A stretch of DNA of 64,000 bases from Sipunculus nudus (GCA_026874595.1 CM049317.1:14498882-14562881); one strand, 5' to 3'; shown: positions 34,105-48,468, counted from the stretch's first letter. Notes: generated by a model from the letters alone, not told the origin. Numbers and translations are program-made.

Positions 34105-35098
34105 AAGTTTTGCGGCGGCCGCCGATGCGTTCGTTCCCGGAGAACTCCTTTGAGACCCTGGGACCGATCTTTCCAAAACCCATCATACTTATTCGCTCAC
34201 ATGTGAATATGCATGTGCGTTACAAAACTGGCGGCGCCACATGCAATCCTTTTCATGCAGTTTGAATCTGGGTGTCCTATTGAGAAAAGCCAATATCTAA
34301 GGAGTCGTTCAATATATTGGTCTGAAATTGTGCATGTCCATAGATTTTGAATCACTCCATCTGTACTTGAGACTGGTGGCGCTACCTATAATCATTTACG
34401 CAAGGCGTCCATCCATGCCTTTGCTATTTATTCGTCTTACTGACTGGTTCAATCTATTTGGCTTAAATTGTGCATATCCATAGATCTTGAACACCGCCAC
34501 CTCGTATTCAAAACTGGTGGCGCCATCTGCAATCGTTTCCATGTGGCGTCCATCCGTGCGTTTGTTATAAGTGAAAATTGCTCATATCACAGGAGTAGTT
34601 CAATGCATTGGTCTGAAATACGGCATGTGCATAGATCTTGGATCTCTCAATTTCGTACTCGAGACTGGTGGTGCCACCTACTTTCTCGTTTCGTTAAATA
34701 CATTGATGCCCTTTTCTCAGGAGTGGTTTGCCGTATTGGCCTGAAATTATCATGTCCATAGATGTTGGATACCTCCATCTCGTACTCAAGATTGGTGGCG
34801 CCATTTACAATCGTCACGGGGCGTCAGTCCGTGCGTTTGCTTTGGGTGAAAATTGCTCATATCCCAGGAGTGATTCAATGCATTGGTCTAAAATTTGGCA
34901 TATCCACCCATATTGGAGAGTTTTCATGTAGACCAGATAGATGGCGCCACCTGCTGTTCCGTTTTGTAGAATACATTAATGCACTTTCTCTCAGTACGTT
35001 CATGTATTTATCTCAGGAGTCACTCAGTGGATTAATGTATTCACCTGAACATTTGCAGGTCCATAGATTTTGGAATGATTTATCTTGTATATGTCACA
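34105..35098 (+). mobile_element. Helitron-like element B3, 3' end lost
   Basis: The head TTGCGGCGGCCGCCGATGCG plus CGGAGAACTCCTTTGAGACC matches B1 and the inverted B4. It is followed by CTCACATGTGAA and units with GGTGGCGCCACC variants at 34230, 34375, 34514, 34668, 34794 and 34940. No hairpin-CTAG end is found; it runs into a minisatellite. Confidence 0.55.
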
Positions 35099-35405
35099 GG
35101 ACAAACTCTGATCCTGTAGAATTGTCGATCTTACTAGGACAAAGTCCGATCGGACTTTCTACTAGGAGAAACTCTGATCAGACTTTCTACTAGTTGGATC
35201 GGCGATCCTGCTAGGACAGACTCCGGTCATAGCCTCTACTAGGACAAACTCCGATCAACTAGAGACCACAACATAATTAGACTTTCTACTAGTAGAATCG
35301 GCGATTCTACTAGGACAAACTCCGATCGTGGTCTCTACTAGGACAAAATCTGATCGTAGTCTCTACTAGGACAAACTCCGATTGTTATCTCTACAAGGAG
35401 AAACT
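35099..35405. repeat. Minisatellite with ACTAGGACAAACTCCGATC units
   Basis: About ten imperfect copies of a roughly 28-bp unit around TCTACTAGGACAAACTCCGA. Some are flipped, giving the inverted repeat AGTAGAATCG/CGATTCTACT at about 35290-35312. Confidence 0.8.
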
Positions 35406-36509
35406 TACCATAATTTACCTAATTTCTGAAACCTGAGATTAAAAATGAATAAATCTTATTCATGATAAACATATGGGTCATGTTATAATAAAACTTGGGG
35501 AAAAAAGTCCAATATGTTAAATGCCTCTTGGAAAATTTCTATTTTTATCATTATTTTGAGTCCAGCCATGCAGGTAAAAGCGTGTTACAGTCCAAACGAA
35601 TATTCATACCTATATTTACACCTTTCGAACAAGCCCATACACGTATTGATTACTTTCAGGCTGACAGAGTCATTGGCCTAAAGATGTTCATGAGTCGGTT
35701 CAATTAAAATTTTGTTTTTACTTCCAACAGGATCACTTTGTCGATGGATATGAAACCTTTTGCGTGTGCAGACCCCGAGCAGACCTTAAATTAACATCCT
35801 AATATAACTGTAGTCTGTAAAATAACCTATGAATTTGTAGTACTTTAGTGGACAATCAAATCAGTTTTTAAAGCTCTTTTGCCAACTTGGCTCCAAGAAT
35901 AGTATGTACCATTTGGTCATATTTGACATACATGGGTGACATGGCATGCTAGCCACGCTAACCATCGTAAAGCAGTACATGGATAATGTAGATTGAGGTA
36001 AGAGCCATCAAATGGTTGAATACAATCTGTGCTCTAAGTAAACGCGAAGCAACCAAGGTTGAATTACAAATCAGAAGCAGATCCGGCGGACCTAACCTAG
36101 ACTCTTATTTGAGCCGCCGAAATTCTTTGAGGGTTTAAATTCAAACCAGTTTCAAACCTTTCTTTAAATGGATTGCAATGATGTAGTCGGTCATAACCAG
36201 CTGATGTAGGGATTTTATATGAGGGCTTAAGACAAAATTATAGGAGTTTATAGGAATTTTCAGCCAGACATATAGGAAAAATATAGTTTTAGCGGTTTGC
36301 ACTGAAAATTGACACGGCAATCTGTTCTCCAAGCATATTCTATATGGGCCTGTTTAAACTGTTCAGATGACTTTTATCACTTACAGATCTATAAAAGAGA
36401 TGTATTTTATCAATGATGATCTTTATGTATGTATAACAATAGTTATTCAATGATAATAATTGTATTGGAAACATGATTGTGTAATGATATAAATATCGGA
36501 ATATATATT
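35406..36509. other. Unassigned intergenic sequence
   Basis: No gene recognised. A GGCGG/CCGCC pair near 36085-36118 suggests a small inverted structure. Confidence 0.4.
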
Positions 36510-36946
36510 CTGTGGTTGGCTTAATTTTCGAGGGGTTATAATTTCGCCATTTTTACCTTTTCAGTGTTTCGCGAGGGTTCCATTTTCGTGATCCAACCTT
36601 AATAAAGACCTGCATTGAGTATAACCATTAGTATAATTATTACTTAAATCAACTATAGCATGTGTGCAAAAATTTAATCATTTCACGGGGACCCCTAGGG
36701 AATATCGACCGAGTGGAAAATATTAATGTATTAATGACAGATAATTCAGACATCTGCATGATATCAGTCATAATAGCAGTCTTTAAATATACAAGGTATA
36801 TTTTTATTTATAATATTAATCTTTTACTTTTCAATTGGCTTTCAGCGATTGGACCTCTTATTCACGAAGGCTTTATTTTTGCGAAAAATCCCCTTTCGCG
36901 AATATCGCGAATTTGAAACCATCGCGAACAAAAAAGGCAACCACAG
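36510..36946. mobile_element. MITE with CTGTGGTTG ends
   Basis: The left end CTGTGGTTGGCTTAATTTTC and the right end, complement of GGCAACCACAG, are flanked by TA-rich DNA. The inside has complementary GCGA-rich stretches (about 36565-36580 and 36890-36930). A similar terminus, GAAGCCAACCACTG, lies at 62039-62053. Confidence 0.6.
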
Positions 36947-37257
36947 TATATAGAGGAGACAACAGCCTTAATGCTAGAAAATACAGGAAAATTAAGTAAA
37001 CATTGGAAAACTTTATTTCATAGGAAATCTGGAAAAAGAGGACTAAGTGGGTGTCCTGTGATAACAGCTGTCATAACATTGACCCGACTCCACTGATGAT
37101 TACTGGAAATTTCTTGAAATACTCGTGTACCAGAATATATATATACTTTCATTTAACATATTCATCAGTTTAATTGACTCATGCTTGTTTGTAACATTTT
37201 AAATACATTTTACTTATAGTTCTCCAAAAGCAGCTTGGGAGTTATAGGCTGTATGGA

Positions 37258-37400
37258 TGTTTTTAGCGGCCCTGTGAGCTTATGCGATGGTGTGGCGTCG
37301 TCCGTTGTATGTCGTACGTACGTTAACCCATACTATCTCGAAAACTTCAGGAGCTAGCATCTCAAAATTATATGCAAAATAAAACCTAAAAAACTATATT
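37258..37400 (+). repeat. Family D left-end fragment
   Basis: TTTTTAGCGGCCCTGTGAGC plus TTATGCGATGG and CTCGAAAACTTCAGGAGCTAGC match the head of the family D element at 28131. Confidence 0.5.
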
Positions 37401-37912
37401 TATATTTTAAAAAGTCAATGGCACATAACTGTAATGTACCGCATGTGGGCCCCCGCAATAAAACCAAAACAGGCGGCGTTCAAAATGTGACCCGCACGGG
37501 GACTCGGACGTATGGAAAGGGGATACATACGTAATTTATAAAACAGCTGCAGTTGGATCTTCTCCGTACGGGGCCCTCGTGTATGTAAAGGCACTGTACC
37601 CAGACTGATTAGTTTCATGCTGATTGCCAGGCGGGAAATAAACTCAGCGTTTAAGTTTTTAACAAGTCTCATGAACCATTTTGTACTTTTCAGATTTCAA
37701 GCGGGGCATTATATGATGTATATGTGCGTGTTTTAAAATAAAGGGCGGAGGGCTGTATGCTGCTGGTGCCGACATGCGGTGGTAGAATTTGGAACTGTTG
37801 TTACAGCTGGGTTGAGATTCCAGAAAGAGCTGATCAGAATAAATGAAATTTTAGCTGGAATAGATGAATATTCTGTTTGATTAATGTCAGTTGCAATCAG
37901 TTAACAGGTGTA

Positions 37913-37916
<4 letters not shown>
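37401..37916. other. Unassigned intergenic sequence
   Basis: Contains TGTATGTAAAGGCACT (about 37580), the inverse of part of the repeat F core, so a decayed repeat F copy may be present. No gene recognised. Confidence 0.35.

Positions 37917-37952
<36 letters not shown>
37917..37952. repeat. (GT)n microsatellite
   Basis: About 18 uninterrupted GT dinucleotides. Confidence 0.95.
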
Positions 37953-37953
<1 letters not shown>

Positions 37954-38034
37954 ACGCCAATGTTTGCTCAATCGTATGTTCTGCGTTAAAATGGCATTTA
38001 CTACAGATATTGCCTGACTTAAGTATCGAAAATT

Positions 38035-39175
38035 ATAATACGGGCAGTCGACAAGCGACTCGGTGAATCCGCCATATCACAGAGGCATGGTTAAAAGGAG
38101 GCATGGAATGAACCTGAAATGACATGACTCCAAATTTGTGCGTCAGTGATGCCAATTAATCTCCGAATATATGTGCAATTTACAAAAAAAATATAAAGAT
38201 AGAAACACCATGTAGGATTTCAGGCCGAGACACCAATTCACTACTGAGAAAAAGTGCATCAATGTATATTATAAAAACAAAACACCAGGTGGCGCCATCT
38301 GTCTCGTCTAGAACAAAGCTCTCCAGGACGGATAAACATACCAAAATTTCAGGCTGATACATCCATCCACTCCTCAGATATGACCGATTTTCCCTAAAAC
38401 AAACACACGGGTGGACGCCACGGAAAAACAATTGCAGATTGAGGTATCCAAGATCTATGGACATGCACAATATCGACCAATACGGCAAATCGCTCCTGGA
38501 AAAAGGGCATTAATTATTATTTTATGAAAACGGGACAGCAGGTGGCGCAACCTGTCTGGTCTACGAGAAAATACTCCAAGATAGATGTACAAGCCTAATG
38601 TCAGACCAATATATTGCACCACTCCTGAGATATAAGCAATTTTCACCCAAAGCAAATGTACGGATGGACGCCATACGAAAACGATTACAGATAGCGCCAC
38701 TAGTTTTGAATACCAGATGGGGGGGGGGGGGTATCCAAGATCTATGGACATGCACAATTTCAGCCCAATACGTTGAACCAATCACAAGAACGAACAGATG
38801 GCAAACGCAAGAATGGACGCCACGCCAAAAATCACTGCAGGTGGCGCCAACAGTCTCGAATCCGAGATGCAGAGATCCAAGATCTATGAACATGTAAAAT
38901 GTCAGCTCAACTCATTGAACCACTCCTGATATATGGGCTATTATAAAAAAGACACTAAGATTCATATCCCACAATAAGGACTGCAGATGGCGCCACAAGT
39001 CTTGTTAAGCACAAATACAAGGGTGAGCGAACAACTATCCCGGGTTTCGGAGAGATCGATAAAAGGGTCTCAGAAGTGTTCTCCGGAAACGAAAGTGGCG
39101 GCGGCGGCGGCGGGGGCGTAACCTGGTCAAAACATAGCATCCGCAAACTTTGTTTTTGCGGATACAATAAAGGCA
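38035..39175 (-). mobile_element. Helitron-like element B4, inverted
   Basis: Read on the - strand, it starts with a CCGCCGCCGCC-rich head (about 39100-39120) and CGGAGAACACTTCTGAGACC, then GCTCACC. Units with GGTGGCGCC variants lie at 38986, 38840, 38689, 38541 and 38288 (spacings near 148 bp, one skipped). It ends with the hairpin AGTCG-CTTGT-CGACT (about 38047-38061). CTAG is altered at the terminus. Confidence 0.55.
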
Positions 39176-39289
39176 AATCGATACACTAAATCAATGAACG
39201 TCTTTATAAGTCACATAGTCCGTATACTCTTGTTGATCTAATTGATCAATATTGAATTAATTTTTACGTAATAGGGTTAATTAAGCCGC

Positions 39290-39840
39290 ATGAGGGTACA
39301 AGCATATGTTTGAGTGGCGCAGTGCGTGTGCATGGGTTTAAAGGTATAGCGTCTATTTAAAGCCAGCAATTCACTCACATTTTCTGAAGAATTTGTGTGT
39401 ATTTTCGCATACTCTGCCTATACATAGTACCGAACTTTAGGTAATTCCTGTTAAGAAAAGTCTTATAACACTTCGGAGGCGGATGTATGAGCTTGTTTAT
39501 ATATATACTGTTAGTAAACGTGGTACATCCGCCAATGTTGCCAAGTAGAAAAAACCATGTAACCTATAAGCTGGTTGGTACCACAAGTGCGGGAGTTCAA
39601 AGGTCACTAGTTAAAGAGTGCCATTTGCTAAACGCTGGTTCATCTGACATGCCGCCATGTGTCCTTGTTGAATGTGTTTGGTATTTTGGAGTGCCCCCCC
39701 CCATATGTTATAAAAGCGTGGATATAGACAAATCTAACAGCCTGTGTGTAATGGGAATGGCGTTTTTATTGATTATTTTTAAAAGTTTTAAATGATTATC
39801 TTTGGTCAGTTGCTCAAGATATCGAAACAGGCCCCTTTAA
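39290..39840 (+). repeat. Dispersed repeat G
   Basis: TTTAAAGCCAGCAATTCAC at 39356 and the block CTGTTAAGAAAAGTCTTATA ... GGATGTATGAGCTTGTTTA recur at 62656-62800 with substitutions. The right end at 39830 is GGCCCCTTTAA. Possibly a MITE; the ends are imperfect. Confidence 0.45.
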
Positions 39841-40431
39841 GAGATATATTAAATAGACAAATATATATATATATATTTTGTTCATGAAATGTAATTATGT
39901 CTGCTATTATTTCGTTTAGAAACTGTTTGCTTGCTCCTGCACGAAATAGAAATAAACATGCCCTGGGTGCAAATAGTGGAGTGGAGGCATAAAAATATAA
40001 CGCACTTCGCTAACTGGCCGTGCGGTAACTTCAGAATTATAAAAAATTTTAAGCTTCCAAACAGTGTTTCGAAACATTTTTACGTAATTTGAGGTTGCAT
40101 GGGGTCACGCATGCGCACATCGGACCTCAGGCGAACCAAAACACGTGGACTGTTTACGGTTTACTCACACACAAAAACATAAAGAAGTGTTAAACAAGTA
40201 AATTGGATATAAGTTAGTCCGGGAAAATGAAAATTTGCTAGAAAACTTTTACATTCGGCCAAAATAAACTGATTGCGTGACATGATACACATATTATTGC
40301 AAATGTACGTGTACCTTTAAAAATACATGACATCACGGCTGCTTCAGGGTTAGGAGATTTATAACTCTTAAGAATAAATCTGTGGAAGTTAAGTCTGCGT
40401 GCAAACAGACGTTGAGATAGGATCTGCCAAC
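39841..40431. other. RBBP9 3' flank, unassigned
   Basis: Includes GACCTCAGGCGAACC... CACGTGGACTGTTTAC (40120-40160), related to the MITE at 6391-6883. No gene recognised. No AATAAA is seen on the - strand close to the RBBP9 stop; the nearest candidate is near 39764. Confidence 0.4.
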
Positions 40432-42184
<1,753 letters not shown>

Positions 42185-42260
42185 CTGTGTCTGCCGTTTT
42201 GGAATCCAGCCCTTTCATCTGTGTAAAGCTTGATTATGCTCCCGCTGCGTTAATAAGATG
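42185..42260 (-). promoter_or_regulatory. Candidate RBBP9 first (non-coding) exon
   Basis: On the - strand GGAATCC...AACGGCAGACACAG is followed by GTAATC, a good donor. It would pair with the acceptor just upstream of the RBBP9 ATG. The transcription start is unknown. Confidence 0.3.
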
Positions 42261-43374
42261 GCTTGAATATAGCTCACACATACAATATACTTAGGAATCA
42301 AATGGATGAGGAAGCAATCGGTGTTATGTTAAATGGTTTACTTCTCATAGTTTACAAACAGCTATGAGAAGCAACAGATTGAGAGTAATAGATATGAAAG
42401 TAATTAACTTTATGCTACAGCTATGCCTTAGGTAATGCACGTGTGAACATGTAAGTACTCATTACGGCTTCCAATCCAGGTCTATCATAAGATCCAGTTT
42501 TAAACGAAATGGCGATTTATTTTGATACCTTACCTAAAAGCTATGAATTCTTGAATTATTATATCAACTGTCTTGAATGATTATGTTTTTATAAGGGACA
42601 AATCTACAGGAAGCATGCAAATGTATAAAGTCGTAAATATGGGTGGCGGCACCTGTATATAATCAAATTATGGGTGTTCCGTCACTAATATACATGAGTA
42701 CCACATGTCGTAGAAATTTGAGCCTCCCCCCCCCCCCACACACACATATATGTGTGTGTGAGGGTAAGTGTGTGTGAGCAAATTACCACGTGACCTGCAT
42801 ACCGGAATAAAATAGTTTTCCACAGCACATGCGTCCTTAAGTTAATTAACTTTTTTATCTGTATACCTGCATGGTGAAATATAATGCTGTGAAATAATAT
42901 TTATTTTTCTGGGGGCGTTTTCCGTATATGCATTCTGCGTAAACGCATACACGTTGGTCTGCATAGCTTAGTGGGTTTGTTTCAGTTCTGGCGTATTCTT
43001 ATCCGTACGCGCCCATGCAGATTTTCATGAGCACTACATAGAAATAAAGTTTTCCATTTCTGTTGAGTTATGGTGGACTTCCATGGATTCTGTGAATAAA
43101 AAGTTCACTAGAACACGTGCCTATATCGACTCATCGTGTATATACGGAAAGTTAAATGTATACGAATATAGGCACTACATATAAGCAGAATGCATACACA
43201 AGGCGCACTTTTTGACAGCTATGAAGAACTGGCTTGGCTGATTTTCTTCATTTTTGCATTGTAACAATGTTATATGTGCTATTGATGCACAAAGTTTTAG
43301 TTTAGGGTTGAGTGCAAAATGTTTGTTTATCATCCAAGACCACAAAGTCTGATTTTCTAAGTGCTAAAAACAAA
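42261..43374. other. Intergenic sequence, no gene recognised
   Basis: Includes a stray GGTGGCGGCACCTG (42651), a C-run with (CA)/(TG) stretch at 42725-42780, and TCTGCATAGCTTAGTGGG at 42959, resembling a SINE head. Confidence 0.4.
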
Positions 43375-43787
43375 CAACAAGTGACCCAGGGGTTATGACG
43401 CTCAGCTAAGTAGGAAGACATTCACAAAAGGAATTTTATAATCTGAATGCCAAATTTGTAGGTGGTATCCCAAATTAGCTGAAGCATAGTTCAGAGGATA
43501 TGGGTAACAGAGACCTAATTTCTGGTTTCCAAGAAGATTTTTCACGGACCTCCCTGGATTTGAAGTAAGAAGATTCTGAATGCAATGGTAACGATTGGGC
43601 CCTGTGAACGGACGACCACATCTATGAAGGTCTCAAAAATAAAAATTTAAAGAAAATACGTAAAAATTTGAAAAGAATCCAGGTGGTGCCACCAGTCTGC
43701 AGGAACTGATGAGACACTCCATGATGAATGTGTATGCAAAAGTCCCCAAAGGATATGGGTAACAGAGACCTAATTTTAGGTTTCTAA

Positions 43788-44833
43788 CAGGGTTGGGGAA
43801 AACCCGGGGTTTAAGCATAAAACCCAGCTCAGCGGGTTTTACTGGGTAAACCCGGATTTTAGTGGTTTTACGGGTTTTATGGGCAATATAAGTCTCAAAT
43901 GGCAACTGACTGAACTCAAACTTTCTTGTACCAGCTTGGGAAATATTGTGATCAGTATGCTTCTTTGCTTTAAAATATATATAACTATATATAAATATAT
44001 ATATAATATATAACCGATACTGGTGATATATAGCAGTTATAATGATAATTTTAGAAAAATCAGGAGTCTTTAAGAGGGTGTATAAACCTACCGTACTTTG
44101 TAACTCCCATTATTTCAATCATATTTCTATCTGAACCTATCATTTGTATTATTTAATGATTTTGAAATAATTTCCTTTGTATCAATGAAAGACTGAAAGT
44201 GGATGGATTACTTATTGGGTGTGTACACAAACTGGCTAACTGGACACAAGATGGTTACTGGCTGCCAAGTGTCAACTGATTGGCAGTACAAGAATACCAT
44301 ACACGAGAAGCCAGAGTGACACAGTGCTAGTGTCATACGCGTACAATCTTCTCTGTATGCCAGCCAGTTCTGCTGCTGTAGAACGTACGCGTGTATTCTC
44401 TAACATTGGCTACATACAAAACAAGATTCGCAATCGACTTGGAGTACAACGTGCTGCAAAGCTTGTGACCTGCTATCGTGTCTTTTGTGGACATTCTGAA
44501 CTGGCCTGGTAGCAGTTTGTATAAAACAGTTTGAACATAATGCATAATGTATCATAATAGCTTTGGTGATGACACAATTTCTTACTTGTGTGTTTCTTCA
44601 TTAATATCTGTGATGTTGCTCATCTATTGGTTTTAAACTTATTTCATGGACAATTACTGTAGTTTTTCCTCCTTATTTGATTTATATGCATTTTATGCAG
44701 CAATTCTGAGATTGAAAAGAATACTTCTAGAAAATCCCAAATCATATTGCCCATTAAAACCCGCATGTGGGATTTAAGGCTTATTGTCCATCCGGGTAAT
44801 AAGGGGTATTACCCGCCCCAACGGCCAACCATT
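43788..44833 (+). mobile_element. Decayed hAT transposon
   Basis: The flanks GTTTCTAA (43780-43787) and GTTTCTAG (44834-44841) look like an 8-bp target duplication with one change. The ends CAGGGTTGGGG and the complement of CCAACCATT align at most positions, and both subterminal regions are rich in AACCCGG/CCGGGTT. A transposase C-terminus lies inside. About 1.05 kb, so most of the transposase is deleted. Confidence 0.65.
44300..44512 (+). pseudogene. hAT transposase C-terminal dimerisation fragment
   Basis: The translation PASSAAVERTRVFSNIGYIQ followed by NKIRNRLGVQRAAKLV matches the hAT C-terminal dimerisation motif (P-x-S-S-A-x-V-E-R-x-F-S ... K-R-N-R-L ... A-x-x-L-V). The conserved ERVFS has an extra Thr-Arg. 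Upstream frames are interrupted and no BED finger or catalytic core is seen. Confidence 0.8.
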
Positions 44834-45306
44834 GTTTCTAGGGAAATTTTACATGGACCTCCCTGAATGTCAAGTAAGAAGATTCAAGGTCTAATATATA
44901 CGATTTGTGCATGTAAACGGACAACCGCATCTTTAAAGCACTCAAAAATATAGAATAAAAATGCGTAAAATTAAAAAAAAAATCCAAGTTGCGCCACCAG
45001 TCTGCAGGAACTGATACAACATTCAATGATGAATAATTGATAATTGAGCTTTTGTATCAATTCTTTTATTAATCTTGGGGTACTGTCGAGCCCAATATGT
45101 TTGAGGATATATGTCACAATGAAATTATTTCAGGTTTTCAAGAAGGTTTTCATGGACCTCCATGGGTGTAACATTAAAAGTGTATATGTTCAGCGGTTAC
45201 GACTTGCGTCTTGTGAACGGACGGACGGAAAGACGGACAGACAGACGGACGGCGAACAAAGAGTGATTGTATAGCTTAGATGACATTCAGTCAGCTGAGC
45301 TAAAAT

Positions 45307-47201
45307 CGGGCATTTCCAAGGCGAGTCCACAAGTGTGTTCCGTGATAAAAGCCTGGTGTTACCTTGTACCTTTATTCATAATATATTTATAGACTGAAGG
45401 CTTACGCGGCATGAAACTTTAGCTATGCCCCTCACGAAATGATGCAAGATTGTTATATGGGCCCGCGTGCTGTTTGAATGTTTGCCATGACCATTGTCTT
45501 TGCATCGCACGGCGTTTGGGTTAAGCGGTAATGTAAAGTTATTTCCAGAGTGCAAAATGAAAGAGAAAATGCGTGATTTTTCAGCGAGTTCCCATCAATC
45601 TGTAAATACTATAGGATAGTATAACTTAATTCTTTTATTTTCTTTTCCATTAAGGGGAAGAAAACAACAACTTACGACCTTACCGGGAACATCGATGCGG
45701 CTGACTGAGATAATATGATATACTTATTTAATCGGAATATATAGCTAATAATTCCCTGGAAATAACCTTATAAGACAAACCTATACTATATTGTTGCATT
45801 ATATAAGACATTGCACAGGTGAATCCATTATTCTTCTATATATACCATCCTGTAATCGTATGGCGTATTTATGTTTAATTTACAATACAAGCCTACAGGC
45901 AACATTAAAAGTCCTCTTCATGACAAATATTATCCGTTACATTAATTTAGGACAAGTAATCTTTATGGATGGACCTAATAAAAAATCAATGTCGATGGGT
46001 CAGATAATCGGTTCCTTTGTCCCCTGTATCGATTTAGCGGGGTCATTGTAAGAACGAAAACGAGCTTTGCGTTAACTGAAGTAGGATATGAGCTACATAT
46101 ATCAATGGCAGCCCGGCATTGCCGACGGGTGGTTATACTTTTCTTTCCCGTGTAACCGAGATCCCTATGCACCGTGGTGTAACCGCGATCGGATCCCTAT
46201 GCACCGCACTGAGGAGTCGGCTCCGCCAGTAATGCCTGTATGCCACCATTACCCGGCATACTGTAAAATAACCACTTAAAGGGATCCTCCTTTTATGAAA
46301 CCACTAATGACCACCAATTTCAAAGGACCCTGCCTTCACTGGCTTTAGCGGGAATAAATCGAATTAACGATTTTCGTGAAATTCCTAAAGCTGCAAGGTT
46401 ATCTGCAGGTCTATTTTTGCATTCCTATTAAAATTTGATTGGGCGTGGACACAAAAAAGCGTTATTCTGCTGTAAAATTTACACGTCTCCTTGCCAACAA
46501 TTCTCTCCGTAGATATAGATTCTCGCCTGGCCACTGTCCTCGGAGTATTTTCGTGTCACATTCCTGTACCCTTATATATATCGACCTCGAACAGGTGAAT
46601 CTATCCCAGTTTCCCCGAAACCGCTCATGGGGGCTGCCTACGTATACGCTAAACCCCTATGTCACAAGTCGCAGGTCGAAATTATGATTATACAGCTATA
46701 GCGTATAATTATAATCCACAGGATGTGTTGATCAGATATACATAAAGCAAGAGAGGCAGCGAGCTCCGGAAACACACAACATGCATCACCAACTCCGGAG
46801 ATGCTGTAAGTGCCCCAGTATTTCTGGATACCCAATTTTTTTCCTATTTAGCAGTGCTGTCCATCTGTGTTTAAAAAAGTAAGGGTCAATCATAGAGGGA
46901 AAAGCATAACCATATCGCCCCATCCCCATGTACATACACACTTATAAATGAACAAATAAAAAAAGTATGAATTTAAAATCAAAGTGCGAAGCTAAATTGC
47001 GTGCATGCGATGGTTATATGGCAGTTGCTAATCTCTGAAATCGCGGTGAAACGTTAATCAATTATAATCAATATATGCCAGTTTGATGTGGTACGTCTGT
47101 TTAAATTCCAATATGTGTGTGTGTATATATATATATACGCTCTATTTATATACCATCGTGCACTAAGCCATCAGTGCATTGCAAACAGCCTAGAAAGAAC
47201 A

Positions 47202-47204
<3 letters not shown>
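45307..47204. other. Intergenic sequence, no gene recognised
   Basis: No domain-bearing frame. Around 46150-46205 CCCTATGCACCG and GTAACCG(A/C)GATC occur twice as a short direct duplication. TTAAAGGGATCCTCC at 46277 resembles TTAA MITE ends, without a partner found. Confidence 0.4.

Positions 47205-47249
<45 letters not shown>
47205..47249. repeat. (AT)n microsatellite
   Basis: Uninterrupted TA dinucleotides for about 44 bp. Confidence 0.95.
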
Positions 47250-47250
<1 letters not shown>

Positions 47251-47519
47251 CCTGTGGTGATAAATAAACGGTCGGCCTGGAGATAAATATACGAGAGGGG
47301 ACGGGCGTTTAAGATATTTAACAGTCTTTCACACACAACAAATTAAATGCACATTTTCAAAATGCAAAGTTTCAGTACTGGTGTATCTATACAGTCATAT
47401 ATATGATATCATAAACACACATGCCAGTGATATATACACATGCAATCACCAATTCTTCAAGAAATGTACTTACAGATCAAAGACGGATGATTAAACAGGC
47501 AGAAAACAGACGGACAAAT

Positions 47520-47521
<2 letters not shown>

Positions 47522-47577
<56 letters not shown>
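47522..47577. repeat. (AT)n microsatellite
   Basis: Uninterrupted AT dinucleotides for about 55 bp; the open frame across it is an artefact. Confidence 0.95.
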
Positions 47578-47581
<4 letters not shown>

Positions 47582-48160
47582 ACATTAGTGAAAATAATTA
47601 TGAGTACCACCTTAGTTTCGCCCCTCGGGGTACGTGGATACTTTCAGGGTCGACCTGTCACGACAAGCCTTTATTGTCTGATGATGGATCGGTTTACATA
47701 ACATCACGTATATAGCTCCCTGAGGCGGATCAGATATCATCTGCTACAGCTTACAGTATACCTGATAGACGTACTGCATGATGATACTGACACATGCACT
47801 TAATATTCTTCCTCTTGTCTATATATCTAGAATATAAAAGCTGAAGATCGGTGTGTTTAGTGCATGGGACTCAATATAATGTAAAGCGGTAAGACTGGTA
47901 TTAAAATTATTGCCATATTTAGTTATACCCTGTAAAAAATAAAGTGTTTTCTAAAGGTTCTGAAAGGGTTTCAGTTTAAGAAAAGTTTACACTAACAGAG
48001 ACCATTTTGGCATGCAGAGGAACAGTTTAACAAAGGGTTTCTGTTCAAAAGGGTTTTTTTGTGAATACTCTTTTATGACTTTATATATGAAAAGTGTATT
48101 AAATGCCAATGTATAATTACAACTGGCATTTTATAATCGTCCTATCGTCAAAATATCCAA
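47578..48160. other. Intergenic sequence, no gene recognised
   Basis: Between microsatellites; nothing recognised. Confidence 0.4.

Positions 48161-48242
<82 letters not shown>
48161..48242. repeat. Compound (TC)n(TA)n microsatellite
   Basis: TC repeats (48161-48185) pass directly into TA repeats (48186-48242). Confidence 0.95.
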
Positions 48243-48243
<1 letters not shown>

Positions 48244-48390
48244 TGATGACCCGGGTGTGTTTAGTGGAGTTCAATGTAGCAACAACGCTGGTTTTATGAA
48301 AACAGTTAACGATATATACTGCTGGATATCGGTGGATCTATGCAGGCATATAATATACGTATTGCAAATTGCAATACATTAAAAGGGATA

Positions 48391-48394
<4 letters not shown>

Positions 48395-48466
<72 letters not shown>
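48395..48466. repeat. (AT)n microsatellite
   Basis: About 70 bp of uninterrupted AT dinucleotides, the longest tract in the window. Confidence 0.95.

Positions 48467-48468
<2 letters not shown>

Larger units (their letters stand above)
43375..45306 (-). repeat. Family A element, short form, inverted
   Basis: On the - strand the left end TTAGCTCAGCTGACTGAATG (45305 down) is followed by the GTCC block (45213-45256 on the + strand appears as GGACGGAC). Units contain GGTGGTGCCACCAG-like cores (43685, 44990), and the right end carries the decayed palindrome at 43380-43410. It is interrupted by a hAT element at 43788-44833. Confidence 0.65.

Noticed and set aside
34468-35193. Overlapping open frames of about 70-140 residues in Helitron-like element B3
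   Set aside because: They follow the unit repetition, are not conserved between units or copies, and have no domain.
38180-39176. Open frames on both strands in element B4
   Set aside because: Same reason: by-products of tandem units, including a proline run from the CCG repeat.
47518-47715. Open frame over the (AT)n tract
   Set aside because: Alternating Ile-Tyr from a dinucleotide repeat, not coding.
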